In this document: piece after piece, positions 1-5,138 of the stretch
Layout of the letters: each line of letters begins with the position of its first letter
How positions within the stretch are numbered: the first letter of the stretch is position 1
Assembly: GCA_021796135.1 (NCBI GenBank)
Contig: JAJYOQ010000287.1
Location: forward strand, 1 to 5,636
Length of the DNA stretch: 5,636 bases
Direction of reading: 5' to 3'
From: Bacteroidota bacterium
GTDB taxonomy: Bacteria; Bacteroidota; Ignavibacteria; Ignavibacteriales; Ignavibacteriaceae
Program-made: the position numbers and the translations under genes
Notes under the pieces: model-generated
What the model was told of the DNA's origin: nothing
Database searches by the model: none
The model's input: the letters and a program-made list of their open reading frames with translations, nothing else

Positions 1-130
1 ACGAAATCCTGAAAGTAGAATGAACCAACTCGCCTATTAGTAGATCAAAATAATTATGGTTATTTGGTATTGCAAATAAAAAAGCATTATTAATATCAAA
101 GTATGGGACTAATTGCAAATGATTGCTCAT
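1..130 (-). CDS. Partial hypothetical protein, N-terminus only, runs off the left edge
   Basis: The minus-strand frame is open from an in-frame TAA (complement of 170-172) to the window edge, and its only start codon is the ATG at 130-128. The visible 43 residues begin MSNHLQLVPYFDINNAFLFA and continue with a mixed composition (IPNNHNYFDLLIGELVHSTFRIS) that reads like folded protein, not like low-complexity translation of AT-rich DNA. No domain is recognised. No clear Shine-Dalgarno sequence precedes the ATG, which is common in Bacteroidota. The gene would be divergent from the one at 193, with 62 bp between the starts holding both promoters. The evidence is only an open frame and composition in a short fragment, so this is a tentative call. 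The competing plus-strand reading, a 12-residue tail ending in TAG at 38-40, is weaker. Confidence 0.4.
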   Translation of the reverse strand, partial: MSNHLQLVPYFDINNAFLFAIPNNHNYFDLLIGELVHSTFRIS

Positions 131-192
131 ATTTAATGAGAATTTTAGAGGGTTGAATATCCTCGACCTTTATAGCAATTAAAGGAAAGAAC

Positions 193-933
193 ATGATTGA
201 CTTTGAAAATGAAAAAACATGGCCTTCAGACATATGTGACTTGATTTTTTCTAATGTTGATATTATTAAAAAAGAGAAAGACGCAAAAGAAAAACATAAT
301 TTAAGGGAATGCAACCATTTATGTTCTATAGAAACACCAATACTTAGCAGTACTCTCAATATACTCGAGAGAACTTTATCTAAGTACGAAATAAAAGCAA
401 CGCATTGTACAAAGCTAATAGACTTTGATAGCATATTATATGGTGGGCTAAAGCTTTTAACTAAGGAAACAATATTAACTGAAATTTTAAGAACATTATC
501 TCCATTACTACCTCCAAAAGATATATCTGAAATAATAAACTTATTTGATAACTACGAAAACGATAAAGGATTTGAAAATAGACAAAATATGATATGGTTT
601 GTATTAACAGAAGACTTTAGTAATGATATAGGATGTCAAGACCTTTTTAAATACTATGGTGGTGAAGTTACACGAAGAATTCTTTATAGTAAAAAGGATA
701 AGTATTATCCACTTCTTGAAAAACTTGGAAAACCTTGCATAGTGCAATGCAAAATACCTATTAAGAAAGTAGCACCATTCCAACTATCTAATATTGCAAA
801 TGAGTTAGTGGACTACGGTATAAATAAAATAATTAATAATTCTATCGTTTATATTAAAGCTGAATGTAATATCCAGTCTACCGTTATTCCTTCAGATATT
901 ATCGCCATAAAAGAGAAAAATTATTTACGGTAA
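193..933 (+). CDS. Uncharacterised protein with ADP-ribosyltransferase-like motifs
   Basis: A 246-residue protein. The ATG at 193 is supported by an AAAGGA ribosome binding site at 181-186 with 6 nt spacing. There is no signal peptide or membrane segment, so it is probably cytoplasmic. The first 60 residues are charged and probably helical. Residues 71-90 read HCTKLIDFDSILYGGLKLLT, which resembles the first nucleotide-binding strand of ADP-ribosyltransferases (H-x-T, then a helix, then GL). NRQNMIWFVLTED (129-141), KYYGGE (153-158) and LGKPCIVQCKIP (178-189) follow. I recall this order of HCT, 'GR..MVW', 'WGGE' and 'G.PCIVE' blocks from a widespread unnamed bacterial family, from memory and unverified. 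E158 would be the candidate catalytic glutamate. The end (IPSDIIAI, 232-239) looks natural, so the protein appears complete. It stands alone on its strand near a recombinase remnant, which suits an accessory, defence or toxin role. The function is inference; a real gene is much more certain. Confidence 0.75.
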   Translation: MIDFENEKTWPSDICDLIFSNVDIIKKEKDAKEKHNLRECNHLCSIETPILSSTLNILERTLSKYEIKATHCTKLIDFDSILYGGLKLLTKETILTEILRTLSPLLPPKDISEIINLFDNYENDKGFENRQNMIWFVLTEDFSNDIGCQDLFKYYGGEVTRRILYSKKDKYYPLLEKLGKPCIVQCKIPIKKVAPFQLSNIANELVDYGINKIINNSIVYIKAECNIQSTVIPSDIIAIKEKNYLR

Positions 934-1180
934 AAAGCTAATTGCATTATCTAGGCCGTAGATTAATTAATAAGATTTGTATACTTCGATTTCATTTTTT
1001 ATATCAAAATATTTTTGATTATTTTATATATCAATTTCCTTTGCTAAAGTTTAGTTTCGTTCGTAGTCCTTTGCACTGCTCCGTTATTGCACAAAAAATT
1101 CTTGATATTTATTATCCAAAGTTTGATGAAAATGTCCATGATTTGTAATACCCTCTTTGAAAAACTTCTAGACAAGAGAA

Positions 1181-1474
1181 TTGAACAGAGAAAGTAACGC
1201 AAGTATGGAAGATATAGAATCCTTACTTAAATTCGGAAGCACTGCTGTTGAAGTGTTTAATAAAGGAACCTTAGAACAAAAAAGAATGATTCTTTCATGT
1301 CTCGGTTCGAACTTCTCTTTAAAAGATAAAATATTGCATATTGAGCTTGAAAAGCCACTTTTACTGTTGAATGAAATTAATGTGTCGTTGAAAGGTCGAA
1401 AGCCGAAAAAGAAGCCGTTAGAACCTGCTCAAGTATCAAAAAAAAAGGGACTTACAATACTTTTGGTACCATAA
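1181..1474 (+). pseudogene. C-terminal remnant of a large serine recombinase
   Basis: The frame encodes the segment that ends large serine recombinases (resolvase/invertase superfamily, DNA-invertase Pin-like with long C-terminal domain). The run FNKGTLEQKRMILSCLGSNF followed by SLKDKILHIELEKPLLLLNEI matches the family pattern '..G..eeKR.IL..LGSN..LKDKKL.Iel.KPf.li', and the later PLEP fits the usual tail. The catalytic resolvase domain with its N-terminal serine, the recombinase domain and the zinc ribbon are absent. Only about 90 of the usual 450-550 residues remain. The TTG at 1181 and ATG at 1205 are possible starts, but the frame is simply open from a TAG at 1169-1171, so no genuine start is expected. 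The last residues (KKKGLTILLVP) are read from the tRNA-Asn terminator, suggesting the original end was replaced at a junction. It converges on the tRNA gene. Almost certainly non-functional for recombination. Confidence 0.72.
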
Positions 1475-1481
1475 ATCCCTT
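1438..1481 (-). terminator. Rho-independent terminator of tRNA-Asn
   Basis: Read on the minus strand, the hairpin begins 5 nt after the tRNA 3' end. Arms AAGGGA (1481-1476) and TCCCTT (1450-1445) are extended by TTTA/TAAG with one G-U pair, giving a 10-bp stem with a 17-nt loop. A run of U follows, from the A tract at 1438-1446. The loop contains the palindrome GGTACC (1465-1470). The hairpin overlaps the end of the recombinase remnant on the opposite strand. Confidence 0.6.
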
Positions 1482-1485
1482 AATG

Positions 1486-1557
1486 CTCCGCGAGCAGGAC
1501 TCGAACCTGCAACCCTTCGGTTAACAGCCGAATGCTCCACCATTGAGCTATCGCGGA
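1486..1557 (-). tRNA. tRNA-Asn (anticodon GTT)
   Basis: The minus strand folds into a full cloverleaf of 72 nt. The acceptor stem is TCCGCGA (1557-1551) with TCGCGGA (1493-1487), the D stem GCTC/GAGC, the anticodon stem TTCGG/CCGAA, and the T stem GCAGG/CCTGC with loop TTCGAGT. The anticodon loop CTGTTAA (1527-1521) gives anticodon GTT, which reads asparagine codons AAC and AAU. The discriminator base is G (1486), as expected for tRNA-Asn. CCA is not encoded (GCA then TT follows), so it must be added after transcription. The gene is a single transcription unit with its own promoter and terminator. The adjoining recombinase remnant makes it a candidate integration site. Confidence 0.97.
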
Positions 1558-1579
1558 ATTGCTTTCTTAAAAAGGCTTA

Positions 1580-1610
1580 CAAAATTAAAGTTTATACCCA
1601 TCTTTGTCAA
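1580..1610 (-). promoter_or_regulatory. Promoter of tRNA-Asn
   Basis: On the minus strand a perfect TTGACA (1610-1605) is followed by a 17-nt spacer and TAATTT (1587-1582). The downstream element extends to TAATTTTG (1587-1580), which also fits the Bacteroidota TAnnTTTG -7 box. Transcription would start near 1574, leaving a leader of about 17 nt before the mature 5' end at 1557. Position, spacing and sequence all agree, so this is the best-supported promoter in the window. Confidence 0.68.
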
Positions 1611-1735
1611 GCTATTAAAACATTATTTCCAAACAAATGATCCTTTATTCATGAAATAGACGATATCAACTCTGCCTAAAAAGTAAAATTTCCCATTAAT
1701 TCTTAAACTTGAGCAATCCAATATGAGAAAACAAT

Positions 1736-1765
1736 AAAAATTGCGTGAATTATTTTACCCTCACG
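1736..1765 (-). terminator. Weak terminator candidate of the sugar transferase gene
   Basis: On the minus strand CGTGA (1765-1761) and TCACG (1748-1744) form a 5-bp stem with a 12-nt loop. CAA and five U residues (A tract at 1736-1740) follow. The 5' arm overlaps the TGA stop codon at 1763-1761. The stem is short, so this rests mainly on its position. Confidence 0.3.
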
Positions 1766-2468
1766 ATTGTATTGTCAAAGAATTGTTTGCAGGATTCAAC
1801 ACCTTGCTTTCTGTCATACCTGAAATAATAGCATCGGAGTGTTTACTCCTAATTACTAATGGTATTGTAGCAAGAAAAATTTCTGCATCAAGAGAAACAG
1901 AAACATTCTCGCTGTATTTAATGTCGAGGTGTAAAAGATTCTCAATTCCCTGACTTCTATTTCCATGAACCTGCCACAACCCGGTAATGCCTGGTTTAAC
2001 TTTTATTAATTGCCGCCTGCGGTAATAATCAGGATGTTTATGTCTAAGAATTTTAAGATCGCTAATCATTAAAGGACGGGGACCGATCAGACTCATTTCT
2101 CCTTTAAGTACATTAATTATTTGTGGGAGCTCATCTAAGCCCGATTTCCGTAACCACCTGCAAAACGCTGGCACATAATCCGAAAGGTGCTGCTTATGTA
2201 AGATGTTTTCATCCCTTCCAGGATTATTATCGATGTTTGGCTTAATTGTTTTGAACTTGTAAATATTAAAGACGTGTTTTTCCTCCGTTATCCCTCTCTC
2301 CTGGACAATAAAAGGCACCGACCTAAATATCAGAAATAAAATAATAGCTGTTACAAGCATGAAAGGCGATGCAATTAGTAGGATAATAATTCCTAAAAGA
2401 AAGTCTAAAATGTTTTTAATCAAAAAAAATTTCTTGTCTGATCTTCTTAGTTTTGTATTTCTTTTCAT
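1761..2468 (-). CDS. Undecaprenyl-phosphate sugar phosphotransferase (monotopic PGT, bacterial sugar transferase family)
   Basis: A 235-residue membrane enzyme that moves a sugar-1-phosphate from a nucleotide sugar to undecaprenyl phosphate, the first step in building capsule, exopolysaccharide or O-antigen units at the inner face of the cytoplasmic membrane. Residues 19-50 form the single hydrophobic re-entrant segment with the Ser34-Pro35 break known from PglC-like enzymes. FNIYKFKT (67-74) follows. The core LRKSGLDELPQIINV (106-120) contains the catalytic pair Asp112-Glu113. KGEMSLIGPRPL (122-133) and KPGITGLWQ (158-166) complete the Bac_transf signature. Its length fits the short PglC/WcaJ-core class without the extra N-terminal membrane helices of WbaP. 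The ATG at 2468 is the only good start after an in-frame TAG 8 codons upstream; no strong Shine-Dalgarno precedes it. No glycosyltransferase, Wzx or Wzy gene is seen here, so the sugar and glycan cannot be named. Confidence 0.93.
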   Translation of the reverse strand: MKRNTKLRRSDKKFFLIKNILDFLLGIIILLIASPFMLVTAIILFLIFRSVPFIVQERGITEEKHVFNIYKFKTIKPNIDNNPGRDENILHKQHLSDYVPAFCRWLRKSGLDELPQIINVLKGEMSLIGPRPLMISDLKILRHKHPDYYRRRQLIKVKPGITGLWQVHGNRSQGIENLLHLDIKYSENVSVSLDAEIFLATIPLVIRSKHSDAIISGMTESKVLNPANNSLTIQS

Positions 2469-2546
2469 TATGGAAATTTTTATAAATCTCTATTATTTAA
2501 CTCTACCTGTATAAGGGCATCACTAATAACTCCTTTGCCTAACAAA

Positions 2547-2594
2547 GTGGAATAATGGAATGTCGGGGAATTTCCAACTATTCCATTATTCCAC
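2547..2594. repeat. Perfect 15-bp inverted repeat between two genes
   Basis: GTGGAATAATGGAAT (2547-2561) and ATTCCATTATTCCAC (2580-2594) are exact reverse complements around an 18-nt centre that contains GGAATTTCC. The element begins 18 nt after the stop codon of the RCC1-like gene and lies 78 bp before the sugar transferase start. No run of T follows on either strand, so it is not a classical terminator, although a hairpin this long would affect RNA stability or read-through. Its style (TGGAATAATGGAAT) suggests a dispersed intergenic palindrome, but a single copy cannot prove that. Confidence 0.8.
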
Positions 2595-2611
2595 CACTCC
2601 TTCACTCCTTC

Positions 2612-4540
2612 CTACTTCATCAAAAGCATTTTCCTGACCTCTGTTTTCTCATTCGTTTGAAGCTTATAGTAATAAATGCCGCTTGCCAGGCTACCTGGAC
2701 GGTAAGAAGGGTCGTTCCTGTTAAAAGTTAAGTTATAAACCTGACCCGCCACAGCATTACCGTTGAACAATGTCGAAACCTTTTTGCCGAGTATATCGTG
2801 GATAGTTAATGTAGCATAAGTATTTTTACTTACTCCGAATTGTATTTGCGTAGATGGATTAAAAGGATTAGGATAATTTTGACTTAACAAAAATCCGTTC
2901 AGTATTTCAGCCGCATTAACATCTATAACTGAGCTATACTCAAAGTTACCGTCGTTATCTACTTGCTTTAGTCTATATCTAACTTTTCCGTTAAGTGAAT
3001 TAACATCAACAAAAGTATAACTCTTCGGCGAATTACTGTTGCCGCTTCCTTTAACAAATCCAATCTTTTCCCAAATGCCTGCAGCCAATTGCCCATTGTC
3101 TTTTTGCCGCTCTACCTCAAAGCCATAGTTATTTTCTTCCGTCGCTGTATCCCATTGCAATTCTACTTTATCTCCGGAATATTTTGCTGTGAAGATTGTT
3201 AATTCTACAGGCAGTGCGCCTCCGGGAACTTGCGCAATAACAGGGAGAGAAGTTGCACTAGTGGAATTGTTTCCCAACTGACCATTGGTATTATATCCCC
3301 ATGTATAAACAGTCCCGTCCTGCGCAAGAGCAAATGAATGAAATGATCCCGTAGAAACTGCAATAATCTTATTACTTGAATTATCTCCAAGATAAGTAGA
3401 GCCGGAATAGGCTCCCTTTAATACTTTTACAGGGACATAACTATCTTTATTTGAACCATCTCCCAACTGACCATAGTTATTATGCCCCCACGTATAAACA
3501 GTATTGTCCTGGGCAATAGCAATGCAATGGCTATCTCCCCCAACGAGTGAAATGATCTTATTGTTTGAGTCGTCGCCAAGGTAAGCAGTGCCGGAATAAG
3601 CTCCCATTAATACTTTTACAGGAACATATCTATGATTATTTGAGCTATCTCCCAACTGACCATAGGTATTACGTCCCCATGAATAAACAGTATTGTCCTG
3701 GGCAAAAGCGATGCAATGACTATCTCCCGCAACAACTGAAATGATTTTGTTACTTGAGTTATCACCAAGATATGTTGTGCCGGGATAAGCTCCCATTAAT
3801 ACTTTTATTGGGACATCGCTAGTTGTAGTTGTGTTATTTCCTAACTGACCATAAATATTATATCCCCACGTATAAACAGTACCGTCCTCAGCAAGAGCTA
3901 AGGAATAACTATATCCCGCAGAAACTGCTATGATCTTATTTCCCGGGTTATCGCCAAGGTAAGCAGTGCCGGAATATGCTCCCATTGGTATTTTTACCGG
4001 TGTATTGCTCCTTCCAATATAATAATTTCCCCATGTATAAACTGTTCCGTCTTGAGCAAGGGCGACGGAATGAACATTCCCCGCAGACACTGCAATGATC
4101 TTATTACTTGGGTTATCACCAAGGTAAGCAATCCCGGAGTAAGATCCCTTTAATACTTTTATCGGAATACTGCTATTTGTTGTAGTGCTATTTCCCAATT
4201 CGCCGTCACTATTAAGTCCCCAAGTGAAAACAGTCCCGTCTTCGGCAAGAGCAATGGAATGAAATCTTCCCATAGCTACTGAAATAATCTTATTGCTTGA
4301 GTTATCTCCAAGGTAAGTAGTGCCGGAATATGCTCCCCTTGATACTTCTACTGGGACATGACTTTCTTTTGTTGTACCGTTTCCCAGCGCACCATAAAAG
4401 TTCTGTCCCCATGTGTAAACAGTGCCGTCGGATTTAAGTAAGATAGTATGATATCCCTGTCCCATACCAAGTGATTGAGGTAAAATAGCAAATGGTAAAA
4501 ATGAGAAAATCAGAGAAAAAAGTATTACTGTTATTTTCAT
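2612..4540 (-). CDS. Secreted RCC1-type beta-propeller protein with type IX secretion tail
   Basis: A 642-residue exported protein. The ATG at 4540 is fixed by AAGGAG at 4552-4547 with 6 nt spacing and by the Sec signal peptide that follows (hydrophobic residues 4-20, cleavage probably near 20-23). Residues 24-436 hold seven copies of a 'DGTVYTWG..YGQLG' unit (at 38, 101, 164, 219, 282, 345 and 408), enough for one closed seven-bladed RCC1 propeller. The N-terminal GQGYHTILLKSDGT strand probably completes the last blade. LPVELTIFTAKYSGDKVELQ (443-462) opens a fibronectin-III-like region typical of Bacteroidota surface proteins. The type A sorting domain begins near 553 (SQNYPNPFNPSTQIQF) and ends with SGIYYYKL...RKMLLMK, so the product should be secreted or surface-bound through the type IX system. 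The ligand is unknown; RCC1 folds are binding platforms. Blade 3 is 8 residues short. It probably has its own promoter. Confidence 0.95.
   Translation of the reverse strand: MKITVILFSLIFSFLPFAILPQSLGMGQGYHTILLKSDGTVYTWGQNFYGALGNGTTKESHVPVEVSRGAYSGTTYLGDNSSNKIISVAMGRFHSIALAEDGTVFTWGLNSDGELGNSTTTNSSIPIKVLKGSYSGIAYLGDNPSNKIIAVSAGNVHSVALAQDGTVYTWGNYYIGRSNTPVKIPMGAYSGTAYLGDNPGNKIIAVSAGYSYSLALAEDGTVYTWGYNIYGQLGNNTTTTSDVPIKVLMGAYPGTTYLGDNSSNKIISVVAGDSHCIAFAQDNTVYSWGRNTYGQLGDSSNNHRYVPVKVLMGAYSGTAYLGDDSNNKIISLVGGDSHCIAIAQDNTVYTWGHNNYGQLGDGSNKDSYVPVKVLKGAYSGSTYLGDNSSNKIIAVSTGSFHSFALAQDGTVYTWGYNTNGQLGNNSTSATSLPVIAQVPGGALPVELTIFTAKYSGDKVELQWDTATEENNYGFEVERQKDNGQLAAGIWEKIGFVKGSGNSNSPKSYTFVDVNSLNGKVRYRLKQVDNDGNFEYSSVIDVNAAEILNGFLLSQNYPNPFNPSTQIQFGVSKNTYATLTIHDILGKKVSTLFNGNAVAGQVYNLTFNRNDPSYRPGSLASGIYYYKLQTNEKTEVRKMLLMK
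3233..4471 (-). repeat. Intragenic tandem repeats coding seven RCC1 blades (189-bp period)
   Basis: The units start at protein residues 38, 101, 164, 219, 282, 345 and 408. The spacing is 63 residues (189 bp), except 55 residues between units 3 and 4. DNA similarity between copies is visible by eye, for instance in the repeated TATAAACAGT..TGTCCTG and CAAGGTAAGCAGTGCCGGA blocks on the plus strand. The unit 4/5 and 5/6 junctions are closest: both carry DSHCIA.AQDNTVY.WG.N.YGQLGD, with the only two cysteines of the propeller (276 and 339). This points to a recent duplication. Such repeats can expand or contract by recombination. Confidence 0.9.
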
Positions 4541-4571
4541 AACTCACTCCTTATGATTTTTAGGAAATCGT

Positions 4572-4600
4572 TTTATATAAATTTAAAAACCTATTAACAA
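4572..4600 (-). promoter_or_regulatory. Candidate promoter of the RCC1-like gene
   Basis: On the minus strand TTGTTA (4600-4595) and TATAAA (4577-4572) are separated by 17 nt. Transcription would start near 4565, about 25 nt before the ATG, which leaves room for the AAGGAG ribosome binding site. The surroundings are extremely AT-rich, so chance matches are common and other boxes are possible. Confidence 0.35.
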
Positions 4601-4626
4601 TTATTATTATTAAATGAGGAAGAAAG

Positions 4627-4683
4627 AAATCGGATTAGACAAATACAATTTTTCCCAGAAGACCCCTTCCGAATCCGATTTTT
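4627..4683 (+). terminator. Terminator-like hairpin upstream of the RCC1-like gene
   Basis: AAATCGGATT (4627-4636) and AATCCGATTT (4672-4681) form a perfect 10-bp stem around a 35-nt loop. On the plus strand the 3' arm runs into TTTTT (4679-4683), a terminator arrangement, but no plus-strand gene ends here. On the minus strand it lies upstream of the candidate promoter, where it could shield the RCC1-like gene from incoming transcription. The long loop lowers confidence in termination. Confidence 0.42.
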
Positions 4684-4899
4684 ATTAAGAGCAATCATTT
4701 TAATTTGTGCAAGTGACCCGTCATCAGACTGAACTGATTTGCACTGCAATATTTCCACAATTATTATACCATTTAGCGCATATTGCTTTAAAGTTAGAAT
4801 TAAATATTATTACGCTAAAAATATTCTTTTAAATAGGAAATTGTCATGAGATTATTTTTATTATTTAGAAAAGATTAAAGGGTGGGACAGAAAATAAGC

Positions 4900-4933
4900 A
4901 AACCTTCGAGGTTTTCCTAAACCTCGAAGGTTT
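4900..4933. repeat. Strong 15-bp hairpin, AACCTTCGAGGTTT type
   Basis: The arms at 4900-4914 and 4919-4933 (core AACCTTCGAGGTTT / AAACCTCGAAGGTT) are exact reverse complements with a 4-nt TCCT loop. This is the most stable simple hairpin in the window. Only TTTT follows on the plus strand, and only a loose U-rich stretch on the minus strand. It directly abuts the stop codon of the minus-strand fragment at 4933-5043, so it could be a 3' hairpin left from that gene. It may be a dispersed element, since similar palindromes recur between genes in Bacteroidota (from memory, unverified). Confidence 0.78.
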
Positions 4934-5043
4934 TACTCCAATAAACATTCAAACAAAAAAGAGTAAGCAAAAATAGTCCCAAACATTATAGTATTGCCAT
5001 TTTGATCTTTGTTTTTTATGTCAAGATATTCTTCTGATAAATT
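4933..5043 (-). pseudogene. Possible ankyrin-repeat gene remnant
   Basis: The minus strand stays open for 36 codons from an in-frame TGA (5046-5044) to a TAA (4935-4933). The translation includes YLDIKNKDQNGNTIMFGTIF followed by AYSFLFECLLE. This can be laid over one ankyrin repeat (D.N.KD.NGNTPL..A...G...IV.LLLE): DIKNKD, NGNT and the closing LLE agree, but the middle TPLH and A positions are poor. The frame has no start codon before residue 20, so at best this is the 3' end of a broken gene. The strong hairpin at its stop codon suits a natural gene end. The upstream DNA is a palindrome cluster that could have interrupted it. A single weak repeat could be coincidence. Confidence 0.3.
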
Positions 5044-5061
5044 TCATTGTGTTTCATTCAA

Positions 5062-5138
5062 AACCTGCCTGCCGGCGGCAAGGTTCATCCGCCGCGGCGG
5101 ATTCATAATTCAAAATTGCGGCTTGCCGCATTATGAAT
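5062..5138. repeat. GC-rich cluster of three palindromes
   Basis: Three symmetrical elements lie side by side. Positions 5062-5085 are a 24-bp near-palindrome (AACCTGCCTGCC / GGCGGCAAGGTT, 9 of 12 Watson-Crick pairs plus one G-T). Positions 5087-5102 are the perfect 16-bp palindrome ATCCGCCGCGGCGGAT. Positions 5101-5138 form a hairpin with outer arms ATTCATAAT / ATTATGAAT and inner arms TGCGGC / GCCGCA. The high GC content contrasts sharply with the AT-rich surroundings. This fits a REP-like or miniature dispersed element. No transposase is encoded. Confidence 0.75.

Noticed and set aside
96..434. 112-residue minus-strand open frame
   Set aside because: It lies antisense to the well-supported gene at 193-933, with low-complexity S/F/I content and no motif.
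942..1148. 68-residue open frame starting with TTG
   Set aside because: No ribosome binding site, a weak start, and a composition dominated by F, I, Y and L as expected from AT-rich non-coding DNA. No motif is recognised. The C-terminal third looks slightly more protein-like, so a remnant cannot be excluded.
1741..1953. 70-residue plus-strand open frame
   Set aside because: It is the complement of the conserved C-terminal part of the sugar transferase and starts with TTG without a binding site.
2503..2520. Five-codon leader peptide (MPLYR) with AAGGAG 9 nt upstream, before the sugar transferase
   Set aside because: No attenuator-like structures or biased codons accompany it. The binding-site match alone is not enough.
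3205..3390. 61-residue minus-strand open frame
   Set aside because: It is an out-of-frame reading of the RCC1 repeats.
4594..4758. 54-residue minus-strand frame starting with GTG
   Set aside because: It runs through the hairpin at 4627-4681 and into the candidate promoter of the RCC1-like gene, ends in an asparagine run from an ATT repeat, and has no ribosome binding site.
5048..5132. Short minus-strand frame through the GC-rich palindromes
   Set aside because: It merely translates the palindromes into A/R/Q-rich sequence. No binding site or conservation is evident.
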